Positions 1 through 7,866 of a stretch of DNA of 21,568 nt are shown here, one piece after another. Origin of the DNA: an uncultured Actinomycetes bacterium (GTDB taxonomy: Bacteria > Actinomycetota > Actinomycetes > Nanopelagicales > Nanopelagicaceae); the NCBI GenBank assembly GCA_903832395.1, contig CAILBF010000190.1, positions 1-21,568 of the forward strand, given 5' to 3'. The translations under genes were made by a program, and so were the position numbers. Position 1 is the first letter of the stretch; every line of letters starts with the position of its first letter. The notes under the pieces were generated by a model. The model saw nothing but the letters and a program-made list of their open reading frames with translations. It searched no databases and was not told the DNA's origin.

Positions 1-22
1 CTAAAAGTTCTTGGTTTTTCAT
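1..22 (-). CDS. argD: start of the next arginine gene, probably argD (partial, cut by window edge)
   Basis: An ATG on the minus strand at 22-20 overlaps the TGA of argB (ATGA). Seven codons are open to the window edge (Met-Lys-Asn-Gln-Glu-Leu-Leu). This 4-base overlap is the same junction seen between argJ and argB, so a translationally coupled downstream gene is expected. Acetylornithine aminotransferase (argD) is the usual gene after argB in actinobacterial argCJBD operons. The identity rests on operon order alone, because the seven residues are not diagnostic. Confidence 0.5.
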
Positions 23-804
23 GCGCTCACCAACGTTCCGCCGACGCCAGCTAATGCGGCAACAAAGTTTTTCGAGTCAGTTCCATCGATAATTCGCACA
101 GCTTTTGCCCCCTGGTCGATTGCATCCAAAACCGCCTGCACTTTCGGTGCCATTCCCTCTTTAAAATCCGATTTCATTGCCGCAAGCTCCTTATATGTAA
201 TCGTCGAGATCAACGATTTCGCATCGGGCCAATTTCGGTAAATGCCCGCTACATCAGTCAAGATAATGAGCGCGCTAGCATCCATTGCACCGGCGATAGC
301 CGCCGCAGCTAAATCTGCATTCACATTCAATCCTTTGCCGCTCATCTCATCGGCGGCAACAGGGGCAACAACTGGCACTTTTCCATCACTCAAAATCTTT
401 TTAATCTCTTTAACGTCTACTGCCACAACATCTCCCACTTGTCCAAGTTCTGCTTCAGTACCATCGACAAGCGATTTCTTCTGACGCGCAATCAAAGTTG
501 GCAATGTACGACCTGACATAGCTTCGGCAGGTAAACCGGCGTTACGCATGTTGTTGGCAAGGTTTTGGCCGACTTCGCTGACCAGTACTCTCTCTACAAC
601 ATCAAAGGATTGCGAAGATGTATATCTAAAACCGCCGATGAACTTACTTTCTATTCCCGATGCTGACAAAGCTTTATCTATCTGCGGTCCGCCACCATGA
701 ACGACTACTACCGATTCACCATTTGCCAGAGTTGCGGCAATCGCTTGGCTGAATCCACCATCTTCATCCCTCATTGCATGGCCACCGAACTTGACGACGA
801 TCAT
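19..804 (-). CDS. argB: acetylglutamate kinase ArgB, short N-terminus
   Basis: Cytosolic kinase that phosphorylates N-acetylglutamate, the second step of arginine synthesis. The 261-residue protein shows the amino-acid kinase fold signatures: Lys5-Phe-Gly-Gly near the N-terminus, the HGGGPQ glycine loop at 36-41, Arg60 in the GGFR segment, the Asn-rich NVNAD stretch at 160-164, LTDVAGIY at 182-189 and a Lys at 221 in the GMAPKV segment. Start and stop both lie in 4-base ATGA overlaps, with argJ upstream and the presumed argD downstream. Typical actinobacterial ArgB has about 25-35 more N-terminal residues. Here no extension is possible with a normal start, because an in-frame TGA lies at 835-837 and the ten codons between hold no ATG, GTG or TTG. 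The middle (about residues 58-110) is divergent from the usual ArgB pattern, so another acyl-amino-acid kinase is conceivable, but the arg operon context makes ArgB by far the best call. Confidence 0.93.
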   Translation of the reverse strand: MIVVKFGGHAMRDEDGGFSQAIAATLANGESVVVVHGGGPQIDKALSASGIESKFIGGFRYTSSQSFDVVERVLVSEVGQNLANNMRNAGLPAEAMSGRTLPTLIARQKKSLVDGTEAELGQVGDVVAVDVKEIKKILSDGKVPVVAPVAADEMSGKGLNVNADLAAAAIAGAMDASALIILTDVAGIYRNWPDAKSLISTITYKELAAMKSDFKEGMAPKVQAVLDAIDQGAKAVRIIDGTDSKNFVAALAGVGGTLVSA

Positions 805-1943
805 GTTGAATACGCCGAATTTTCGTGGACATAATCATGAGACAAATCATTAGTTAATACCGTAGCTGTGAAATTTCCAACTTTGAGATCTATTTCGATC
901 ACAACTTCGCGATCAGAAAAGTCCACGGTGGATTTATCGGCATCGGGTGCGCTATTGGTACACACTGCGACGCCATTGAGAACTACATCAATTGCAAGTG
1001 GGTCCATCGCTGCATCAGCCGTACCTACAGCTGCTAGTACGCGACCCCAATTTGGATCTCCACCAAAAATTGCGGCCTTTAAGAGATTGTTGCGTGCACA
1101 TGCTCTTGCCACTTTCACTGCATCTGATTCTGAAAGTGCGTTCTTAACGATGATTGAAACACTCTTAGTCGAACCTTCGGCATCGGCAATGAGTTGAGCG
1201 GCAAGTGAACCGCACACGTCCATGAGCATCTCTTCTAGCTCTGCATCAGAGATACTGTGGCCACTTGCCCCCGATGACATAAATAGAACCGTGTCATTAG
1301 TAGATGTGCAGCCATCTGAATCAATTCGGTTATAGGTTCGATCTGCTGCGCGTGCAAAAATCTCCGAAGCTTCGCCCGAAACTATTGCATCAGTCATTAC
1401 AACCGACAACATTGTTGCCATCGCTGGAGCGAGCATTCCAGCGCCTTTAGCGATCCCAGAAAACTCAACACCGTATTTAACCGCTGTGGCAATCTTAGGT
1501 ACCGAATCCGTCGTCATGATCGCTTGCGCAGCAAGTGCAAGAGAATCAACACCCATCTCCGCAGTAATTTTCTTGATCCCAGCCACCATCTTCTCCATTG
1601 GCAATAATTCGCCAATCAAACCCGTTGAACATACGACAACTTCCCCAGATGAAATTGCTAAAAGTTCGCCCACAAGTTCGGCGGTGACATGAGTATCGAT
1701 GAAACCTTGAGGCCCAGTGCAAGCATTAGCTCCACCGGAATTTAGAACCACTGCGCGTACTAAGCCACCTTTAACTACCTCTTTAGACCAAATAACAGGC
1801 GCTGCTACTACTTTATTTGAGGTGAATACCGCCGAAGCATCAAAGCGTGGGCCTTGATTCTCAATAACCGTTAAGTCAAGTGCGCCAGTGCTCTTTAATC
1901 CGGCAGCAACGGCGCCGGCACGAAAACCTTTTGGGAGTTTCAA
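801..1943 (-). CDS. argJ: glutamate N-acetyltransferase / ornithine acetyltransferase ArgJ
   Basis: Transfers the acetyl group from N-acetylornithine to glutamate, closing the cyclic arginine pathway. It may also use acetyl-CoA, which sequence alone cannot decide. The 380-residue protein carries the family self-cleavage site: in the stretch KGAGMLAPAMATML (about 166-179) the precursor should be cut between Ala176 and Thr177, leaving Thr177 as nucleophile of the beta chain. The NSGGANACTG segment (68-77), the FGGDPNWGR segment and the C-terminal tail ending SAYST are also characteristic. The start codon is TTG (1943-1941) overlapping the argC TGA (TTGA), so initiation is probably coupled to argC translation; no strong Shine-Dalgarno is visible. 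The stop overlaps the argB ATG. Confidence 0.96.
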   Translation of the reverse strand: MKLPKGFRAGAVAAGLKSTGALDLTVIENQGPRFDASAVFTSNKVVAAPVIWSKEVVKGGLVRAVVLNSGGANACTGPQGFIDTHVTAELVGELLAISSGEVVVCSTGLIGELLPMEKMVAGIKKITAEMGVDSLALAAQAIMTTDSVPKIATAVKYGVEFSGIAKGAGMLAPAMATMLSVVMTDAIVSGEASEIFARAADRTYNRIDSDGCTSTNDTVLFMSSGASGHSISDAELEEMLMDVCGSLAAQLIADAEGSTKSVSIIVKNALSESDAVKVARACARNNLLKAAIFGGDPNWGRVLAAVGTADAAMDPLAIDVVLNGVAVCTNSAPDADKSTVDFSDREVVIEIDLKVGNFTATVLTNDLSHDYVHENSAYST

Positions 1944-2959
1944 ATTCCAAGTCCATCCAGAGATAAGCCAGCGCCTTCATCAAAACCGGCAATGATATTT
2001 GCATTTTGAATTGCTTGACCGGCGGCTCCCTTACCGAGATTATCTAGCGCAACCGAGACAATCAAACGATTAGTGTGCGAATCTACGGCCACTTGGATTT
2101 GAACCTTGTTACTTCCAGTCAATGCGCCAGTTTTAGGTAAAACGCCCATTGGCAATACATCGACAAAATTCTCATCATCATAAGCATCGGCAAAAATTGC
2201 ATGTGCCTGTTGCGAATCCATTGGTTGCGTTAACTTTGCTGTGATTGTAGAGAGAATCCCACGTGGCATAGGCGCCAAGATGGGAGTAAAAGATACTCTT
2301 ACCTCTTTACCGGCAACTGTGCTTAGAGCCTGCTCAATCTCTGGAGTATGTTGATGAACGCCGCCAAATTTATACGAAGTTAACGAGCCCATAACCTCAC
2401 TAGCAATCAGATTTATCTTCGCGCTTCTGCCCGCGCCAGTTGTGCCGGAGGCGGCGACAACTACGATGTCTTGGCTATCTATGAATCCAAGTGCCGGCGC
2501 AATTCCAAGTGCGATTGAAGTGGCATAACAGCCAGGGTTAGCAACTCGGACTTCACCAGCAATTTTCGTTCGTGCACCCTTTAACTCTGGAAGACCATAG
2601 ACCCACGCACCCGCGTGTGTACCGCCGTAATATTTCTCCCATTGCGAGGCATCGAGAAGACGAAAATCTCCACCTAAATCTACGATCTTTACGTGATCGG
2701 GAATTGACGCCGCTAATGCCGCAGACTCACCGTGAGGTAAAGCCATAAAGACAAGTTCTAGTGCGTCGAAATCAACATCTTTAATTGAGCCGAAGCTCGC
2801 GCTTCCATAACCAGTTAAATGTGGATGCACCGACGTAATTAACTCCCCTGAATTGCTGTGGGCAGTTATAGATACAACCTCAAAGTGCGGATGAATTGCC
2901 AATAACCGCAGGAGCTCTCCACCTGCATAACCGCTTGCGCCTATGACCGCTGTTTTCAT
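1940..2959 (-). CDS. argC: N-acetyl-gamma-glutamyl-phosphate reductase ArgC
   Basis: NADPH-dependent reductase of the third arginine step and first gene of the operon. The 339 residues begin with a Rossmann motif GASGYAGGELLRLL (8-20). The catalytic cysteine is in NPGCYATS (Cys144), and the HQHTPEIEQ segment (202-210) supplies the conserved active-site histidine region. The SGTTGAGR stretch (171-178) is also typical. The ATG at 2959-2957 has no Shine-Dalgarno but lies 6 bases after a TAACCT -10 motif, suggesting a leaderless message. Upstream are two ARG-box-like operators. The pheT stop is only 47 bases away, so the promoter sits in the tail of pheT. Confidence 0.96.
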   Translation of the reverse strand: MKTAVIGASGYAGGELLRLLAIHPHFEVVSITAHSNSGELITSVHPHLTGYGSASFGSIKDVDFDALELVFMALPHGESAALAASIPDHVKIVDLGGDFRLLDASQWEKYYGGTHAGAWVYGLPELKGARTKIAGEVRVANPGCYATSIALGIAPALGFIDSQDIVVVAASGTTGAGRSAKINLIASEVMGSLTSYKFGGVHQHTPEIEQALSTVAGKEVRVSFTPILAPMPRGILSTITAKLTQPMDSQQAHAIFADAYDDENFVDVLPMGVLPKTGALTGSNKVQIQVAVDSHTNRLIVSVALDNLGKGAAGQAIQNANIIAGFDEGAGLSLDGLGI

Positions 2960-2965
2960 GAGGAC

Positions 2966-2994
2966 AGGTTAGCCGAGAATCGATATTTATGCAA
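2966..2994 (-). promoter_or_regulatory. putative leaderless promoter of argC
   Basis: On the minus strand TAACCT (2971-2966) matches the TANNNT -10 pattern and ends 6 bases before the argC ATG, which would put the transcription start at or next to the start codon. TTGCAT (2994-2989) lies 17 bases upstream as a weak -35. The -35 falls inside ARG-box 2. This is inferred from motif and spacing only. Confidence 0.5.
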
Positions 2995-2995
2995 T
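2978..2995 (-). promoter_or_regulatory. ARG-box-like operator 2 (argC-proximal)
   Basis: The minus strand reads ATTGCATAAATATCGATT. Compared with the ArgR-box consensus as I recall it from actinobacteria (AWTGCATRWWYATGCAWT), 16 of 18 positions agree. The site overlaps the proposed argC -35 element. It lies exactly 20 bases, centre to centre, from box 1, the helical phasing typical of paired ArgR boxes. The argR gene is not in the window. Confidence 0.6.
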
Positions 2996-2997
2996 CT

Positions 2998-3015
2998 TAT
3001 GCATATTTATGCGGT
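2998..3015 (-). promoter_or_regulatory. ARG-box-like operator 1 (distal)
   Basis: The minus strand contains GCATAAATATGC, a GCAT/ATGC inverted repeat; 15 of 18 positions fit the recalled ARG-box consensus. It overlaps the last codons and stop of pheT. Two bases separate it from box 2, matching the tandem arrangement used by hexameric ArgR. Confidence 0.55.
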
Positions 3016-5463
3016 ACGTAGAACCGCACCACATTTAGCAGAGGCCACCGCAGTTGCCGCCTCCCGCATAGCTGAAACTTCATCTCCCGTAAGGGTGCGA
3101 TCGGGTGCTCGGAAAGTTAACGTGAAGGCCAGCGAAATCTTCCCATCGCCAATCTTGTCGTATCGATCAAACAACGTAATTGATTCAAGGAGCTCTCCAG
3201 CACCTTCCCGAAGTGCCGCCTCTACTGATTTGGCACTCACAGTTGAGTCAACTATAAGTGCGACATCCTGAAGCGCTGCGGGCATAGTCCCTACGGTCGT
3301 TGGCCGTACTAACTCTGATTGTGGCAAAGCGCTCAGCGCTACTGCAAAGGCAACGGAGCGTTCAGGCAGACCATAGGCCGCGACGATACGGGGATGGAGC
3401 TCACCTGCATGAGCTACTACTTTGCCGTCAATGATTAATTCAGCGCAACGACCTGGATGCCATGGCGCAAAGTCTGAGCGCGCCACAGTCCACTCTAAAT
3501 TACATAACTCCAAAATTGATTCAGCGAAGGCAATTGCATCGGCCCAATTATAGTCGCGCGGTTTTCCCTGCCAATTTTCATTCTCAACTTTTCCAACTAG
3601 TAGACCGGCAACATGATCGGCTTGTGGTGGAACGCTTGCAAAAATCTCTTCAACTAACTTCTGCTCAGGTCGCTTTAAAAGCTGTGGCGAAATTGCCGGA
3701 TCCAATTTTTTTGAGCTGCGGAAAATTGATCCCATCTCAAAGATCGCAAAATCTTTAGCTCCTCGACTTATATTTCGTTGAGCCACTTCTAGTAAGCCTG
3801 GGACTAAGTGGACGCGCATGAGTGGAAATTCATCCGACATAGGATTTGCAACTCGATAAGTGGCGGCGCGTTCGCCGACGAAGCCCATTGCATCAATTGT
3901 TGCTTGATTTGTAAAAGGGAACGTTTGAACTTCAGCTAAACCTCGACTTGCCAGCATTGTGGCAACTGCTCTGCGACGCTTTTGGGTCGGAGTCAAAGTT
4001 GCATGCAAAGGACGCGGCGGGAGCACCGATGGAATTTTGTCGTAGCCAATCATTCGGGCCACTTCTTCTGCCAAGTCCGATGTTGTGAGTAGATCAGAAC
4101 GCCATGATGGCGGATCAACGACAAAGCTCTTTTCGTCGACGTCGCACCCTATAACGCGCAGAAGTTGCGCTACTTTCTTAGGCGCAATTTCAAAGCCAAG
4201 AATCGCCGATATTTTTGCAGGATCTATCGTGACTAAAGGTGCGTAGATAGGTTCACCATCGACGACGGTTGCTACATGCTGCGCCGAACTATGAGCGGTC
4301 AAAAGTTGAACGAATCGAGCGGAGGCAAACTCGGCTAATGATGGATCAACGCTGCGCTCAAATCGGCGTGAAGCCTCGGATGAAAGTTTGTGGCGGCGCG
4401 AATTTTTAGCAATTGACGTTGGATCGAAACGAACGGCTTCAAGAGCGATGTCAGTTGTGGTTTCGGAGATCTCCGAAGATGCACCACCCATGGTTCCAGC
4501 TAGAGCTAAAGATTTTTCATCATCGCAGACCATTAAATCATCGGGATCTAACTGACGTATCTGACCATCTAGCGTCGTGAAAGGTTGGGCTTTGCCGGCA
4601 CGCTTGACGGTTAAGCCACCTTTGATCTTTGATCTATCGAAGGCGTGCAATGGTTGACCAAGTTCGAGCATGACGTAGTTTGTAACGTCTACAACTAATG
4701 AAATTGATCGCATTCCCATTTTTTCAATTCGTCGGCGCATCCAGAGAGGAGTGGTTGCCGTGGGGTCGAAATTAGAGAGCGTTCGCAAGTAGAAAACTGA
4801 TGCAGTTGAAGGATCAGCGATTTTTGCTGTTACGCCTTTACCGGTCTCCTTGAACTCAAGACCACGAAGCGATTCAACTGGATCTCTAAAAGTTAGTCCT
4901 AACGACCCGGCAACCTCACGGGCCATTCCTCGAATACTTAATGCATAACCGCGATCTGGATTAATCGCTACATCAAAAATTACATCGTTAATCTGTAAAC
5001 CCTCGATTGCATCGGTACCGATTTTCACATCGTCGGCATTAAAGACCATAATTCCAGTGTGATCATCACTTATGCCTAATTCGCGCGCAGAGCAGATCAT
5101 TCCATTAGAAGTTTTACCGTATGTTTCGCGCGCACCAATCGAGAAATCCCCAGGCAAGACTGCTCCCGGAAGAGCTGCGACAACTAAGTCCCCCACTAAG
5201 AAGTTTGTTGCACCACAGATTACAAAGCGAGTTTCACCTTCACCGCAATCAAGACCGACGTAGCGAATTGGCTTTTTAAACTCAGTGATCTCTTCTATTG
5301 AGAGAACTTTTGCAAACACCAGCGGTCCAGTTAAATCGGCACCTTGCTCAATAATCTCTTCGACTTCAAAACCAACTCGAATCAAAGCGTCAGAGATTTC
5401 CCGAGCGGTAACTGTGGCTGGAATATCCACAAACTCTTTAATCCACGATAAAGGTGCCAGCAT
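3007..5463 (-). CDS. pheT: phenylalanine--tRNA ligase beta subunit PheT
   Basis: Large subunit of the alpha2-beta2 phenylalanyl-tRNA synthetase, cytosolic. At 818 residues it is normal for bacterial PheT. It begins with the typical MLAPLSWIKEFVDIP segment. A tRNA-binding (EMAP-like) domain follows at about 40-150, then the B3/B4 editing region (about 210-370, containing the VVDVTNYVMLELGQPLHAFD segment), the B5 domain (about 410-480), the catalytic-like core (about 490-700, including NPMSDEFPLMR), and the C-terminal FDX-ACB anticodon-binding domain (about 725-818, with FDRYDKIGDGKISLAFTLTF). Start and pheS stop share one base (TAATG), so the two are translationally coupled, as expected for equimolar subunits. 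Confidence 0.97.
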   Translation of the reverse strand: MLAPLSWIKEFVDIPATVTAREISDALIRVGFEVEEIIEQGADLTGPLVFAKVLSIEEITEFKKPIRYVGLDCGEGETRFVICGATNFLVGDLVVAALPGAVLPGDFSIGARETYGKTSNGMICSARELGISDDHTGIMVFNADDVKIGTDAIEGLQINDVIFDVAINPDRGYALSIRGMAREVAGSLGLTFRDPVESLRGLEFKETGKGVTAKIADPSTASVFYLRTLSNFDPTATTPLWMRRRIEKMGMRSISLVVDVTNYVMLELGQPLHAFDRSKIKGGLTVKRAGKAQPFTTLDGQIRQLDPDDLMVCDDEKSLALAGTMGGASSEISETTTDIALEAVRFDPTSIAKNSRRHKLSSEASRRFERSVDPSLAEFASARFVQLLTAHSSAQHVATVVDGEPIYAPLVTIDPAKISAILGFEIAPKKVAQLLRVIGCDVDEKSFVVDPPSWRSDLLTTSDLAEEVARMIGYDKIPSVLPPRPLHATLTPTQKRRRAVATMLASRGLAEVQTFPFTNQATIDAMGFVGERAATYRVANPMSDEFPLMRVHLVPGLLEVAQRNISRGAKDFAIFEMGSIFRSSKKLDPAISPQLLKRPEQKLVEEIFASVPPQADHVAGLLVGKVENENWQGKPRDYNWADAIAFAESILELCNLEWTVARSDFAPWHPGRCAELIIDGKVVAHAGELHPRIVAAYGLPERSVAFAVALSALPQSELVRPTTVGTMPAALQDVALIVDSTVSAKSVEAALREGAGELLESITLFDRYDKIGDGKISLAFTLTFRAPDRTLTGDEVSAMREAATAVASAKCGAVLRTA

Positions 5464-6470
5464 TAGAGACCAACTCCAAACTGACGGGTGAAGCGAATAT
5501 CGCCTTCGACAATATCGTGCATATCAGTTATTCCGTGACGCACCATTAACGTTCTTTCTAAACCCATTCCGAAAGCAAAACCGCTGTACACATCGGTGTC
5601 GATCCCACACGTTGCTAGAACTCTTGGATTCACCATTCCGCAACCGCCCCACTCAATCCAACGATTGTTGAAGAAAACATCTACTTCAGCACTTGGTTCA
5701 GTGAATGGAAAAAACGAAGGGCGCAGTCGAGTCGTTACACCTGGGCCAAACATATTACTTGCAAAGTTATCAAGGGTCCCTTTTAAGTGTGCCATAGTGA
5801 TGCCCTTATCAATAACTAATCCCTCAACCTGATGAAAGACTGGGCTGTGCGTCGCGTCGAGCTCATCGGCTCGGAAAGTACGACCGGGGCAGATGACATA
5901 TATAGGTGGAGCTTGTGTAAGCATCGTGCGAATCTGGACCGGCGAGGTATGCGTGCGCAACACCATGCCAGATTCAAGGGGTTGAATGAAGAATGTATCT
6001 TGCATTGTTCGCGCTGGGTGATCTGCAGGCATATTTAAGGCATCGAAGTTCAGCCATCCGGATTCAAGTTCTGGGCCTTCTTGAACCGCGTAGCCTTGCT
6101 CGATAAAGAAATCAGATACTTCATTTTTAATAATTGAAATCGGGTGCAATCCACCACGATGTGCGCGATTAACCGGCAACGTTACATCGACTACTTCTTC
6201 GAGCAATACTTTACGATCTCGCTCAGCCTCTAAGAGGGCCGTTGCTGTTGCTAGCGCCGAAGCGATTTCAGCCTTAGCTTCACCTATTATTTTGCCGAAA
6301 TTTACTTTATCTTCGGGCGACATCGAACCTAAAGCTCGTGAGGCAAGAGCAATTGGCGACTTGTCCCCTGAGTGGATTAAACGCGCGGTTTTAAGCGAAT
6401 CTAAATCGGCCGCGGCTTTGAATGCAGTGCGAGCATCGCCAACCCACGTACGTACCTCGTCCTCGCGCAT
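5463..6470 (-). CDS. pheS: phenylalanine--tRNA ligase alpha subunit PheS
   Basis: Catalytic subunit that charges tRNA-Phe. The 335 residues include the N-terminal coiled-coil tRNA-binding arm (about 1-90), the motif 2 region (LRTHTSPVQIRTM, 171-183, and TFRADELDATHSPVFHQVEG, 198-217), the GGCGMVNP loop (275-282) and class II motif 3 within GFAFGMGLERTLMVRHG (297-313). The ATG at 6470 has no Shine-Dalgarno; a TAGACT -10-like motif ends 7 bases before it, so pheST may also be made as a leaderless message besides read-through from the infC unit. The next gene upstream ends 25 bases away. A frequent alternative start farther upstream is not available. Confidence 0.97.
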   Translation of the reverse strand: MREDEVRTWVGDARTAFKAAADLDSLKTARLIHSGDKSPIALASRALGSMSPEDKVNFGKIIGEAKAEIASALATATALLEAERDRKVLLEEVVDVTLPVNRAHRGGLHPISIIKNEVSDFFIEQGYAVQEGPELESGWLNFDALNMPADHPARTMQDTFFIQPLESGMVLRTHTSPVQIRTMLTQAPPIYVICPGRTFRADELDATHSPVFHQVEGLVIDKGITMAHLKGTLDNFASNMFGPGVTTRLRPSFFPFTEPSAEVDVFFNNRWIEWGGCGMVNPRVLATCGIDTDVYSGFAFGMGLERTLMVRHGITDMHDIVEGDIRFTRQFGVGL

Positions 6471-6477
6471 GGGGGCG

Positions 6478-6483
6478 AGTCTA
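6478..6483 (-). promoter_or_regulatory. putative -10 element of a leaderless pheS promoter
   Basis: The minus strand reads TAGACT, followed by seven bases and then the pheS ATG. It fits TANNNT at leaderless spacing. No convincing -35 hexamer is seen, so this is weak on its own and supported mainly by the same arrangement at other genes of the window. Confidence 0.4.
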
Positions 6484-6495
6484 TCGGGTCGAACT

Positions 6496-7281
6496 TTAGA
6501 AGGAGTGCATATTTGCTAAGTGGTACATCAGAATCGATGCCGCCGCTGAAAGATTAAGGCTCTCGGCTGATCCCGGCATAGGTATATGCACTGATTCGAT
6601 ATCTGGCATCGATTGCTCGCCAGATAATCCACGTGCTTCATTACCAAATATGGCAACGCAATCTCCGTTACTGACAAACTGTGAGAGTGGTTTCGAACCA
6701 CCTGCACCCAGAGTAAATGCATGCAGGGCCTTAGTTGAGAGCAGCTCTTTAAGCTCAATCGATTCAAAGACTGGAATATGCCACAGAGAACCGGCAGTAC
6801 TACGAACCACTTTCGGCGAATACATATCTACGCTACCTGGGGATGTAATGACGGCATCCATTCCAAAGGCATCGGCCGACCGCAAAATCGTTCCTGCGTT
6901 TCCAGGATCTTGGACTTCCGAGAGGTAAATAAATTTTCTGGAACCATCTAGAGGTATTGAGTCCAACGAGTTTTTAGGGATCTCACAAATTGCAAGAATT
7001 CCCTGCGGTGTAATCGTCTCTGACATTGCCCGCATAACTTCGTCGGAAACATCAAAGGTTTGAAGAAGTGAAAGATCAGTAAATTCATCGAGCTTTACTC
7101 GGGCGATGGCCGTTAAATACAGCGTCGCAATACGTGGGCCCTGATTTGAATTAATAGCTTCGCGGAAACATTTAAGGCCTTCGGCAACAAAGGCACCTGC
7201 AGCCCTTCGTTCACGCGAGCCCTTAGAACCAATAAGAGCCTTAACTCGCGCAACATGTGGCGAATTAAGGCTCTCAATCAT
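6496..7281 (-). CDS. TrmH/SpoU-family RNA 2'-O-methyltransferase
   Basis: A SAM-dependent methyltransferase of the trefoil-knot (SPOUT) class, expected to 2'-O-methylate ribose in rRNA or tRNA. The 261 residues hold an N-terminal substrate-binding domain (about 1-100, L30e-like) and the knot domain with motif 1 QDPGNAGTILR (124-134), motif 2 FGNEARGLS (212-220) and motif 3 IPMPGSAESLNLSAA (233-247). The actinobacterial gene between rplT and pheS is often called tsnR-like or 23S rRNA methyltransferase. The exact target nucleotide cannot be read from the sequence. It starts 11 bases after rplT without a clear Shine-Dalgarno and ends 25 bases before pheS, so it sits within the translation operon. 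Confidence 0.9.
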   Translation of the reverse strand: MIESLNSPHVARVKALIGSKGSRERRAAGAFVAEGLKCFREAINSNQGPRIATLYLTAIARVKLDEFTDLSLLQTFDVSDEVMRAMSETITPQGILAICEIPKNSLDSIPLDGSRKFIYLSEVQDPGNAGTILRSADAFGMDAVITSPGSVDMYSPKVVRSTAGSLWHIPVFESIELKELLSTKALHAFTLGAGGSKPLSQFVSNGDCVAIFGNEARGLSGEQSMPDIESVHIPMPGSAESLNLSAAASILMYHLANMHSF

Positions 7282-7292
7282 TGAATTGAAAT

Positions 7293-7652
7293 TTATAGAG
7301 AGATGAGGCTCTGACGAGCAACATCTACGAGGGTCTTGAAAGTTGCTGGATCATTTGTAGCAAGATCGGAGAGAACACGACGATCTACTTCAACACCGGC
7401 AGCCTTTAGGCCCTGGATAAAACGGTTGTAGGTAAGACCGTGTGCACGGCAACCCGCATTGATGCGTTGAATCCATAGACGACGGAAATCGCCTTTCTTA
7501 TCTTTACGGTCATTGAATGCATAGACCATAGAGTGTGTAACTTGCTCTTTTGCCTTAGTGAAAAGACGGGAGCGCTGACCACGGTAACCGCTGGCACGCT
7601 CTAAAGTTGTACGACGCTTCTTAGCGGCGTGAACACCACGTTTTACTCTCAT
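7293..7652 (-). CDS. rplT: 50S ribosomal protein L20
   Basis: Early-assembly protein of the large ribosomal subunit, 119 residues, full family length. It starts MRVKRGVHAAKKRRTTLERA, contains GYRGQRSRLFTKAKEQV, and has the RRLWIQRINAGCRAHGLTYNRFI segment and the C-terminal globular domain. L20 is known in other bacteria to repress its own operon by binding the infC/rpmI leader RNA. That is relevant to the structured leader seen upstream of infC here. The gene follows rpmI after 13 bases with an AGGG-type Shine-Dalgarno. Confidence 0.98.
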   Translation of the reverse strand: MRVKRGVHAAKKRRTTLERASGYRGQRSRLFTKAKEQVTHSMVYAFNDRKDKKGDFRRLWIQRINAGCRAHGLTYNRFIQGLKAAGVEVDRRVLSDLATNDPATFKTLVDVARQSLISL

Positions 7653-7666
7653 TTAATCCACGACCC

Positions 7667-7864
7667 TTACTTGAGGCCAAGCATGCGCTTGGCTGTCATT
7701 GTGACGGTTGGCTTTGCTGACTGCTCGGTTGAGAGGCGGCGTGTAACACGTGAAGATTTACGCTCAAGCAAATGTCGCTTACCAGCGCGCTCGTGCATGA
7801 TCTTTCCTGTACCTGTAACGCGGAAAGTCTTCTTAGCTCCGCTGTGCGTTTTCATCTTTGGCAT
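7667..7864 (-). CDS. rpmI: 50S ribosomal protein L35
   Basis: Small basic large-subunit protein of 65 residues. It begins MPKMKTHSGAKKTFRVTGTGK and contains the typical KRHLLERKSSRVTRRL stretch; these are diagnostic for L35. It lies two bases after infC with GGAG seven bases before the ATG. The order infC-rpmI-rplT is the universal bacterial arrangement. Confidence 0.98.
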   Translation of the reverse strand: MPKMKTHSGAKKTFRVTGTGKIMHERAGKRHLLERKSSRVTRRLSTEQSAKPTVTMTAKRMLGLK

Positions 7865-7866
7865 CT

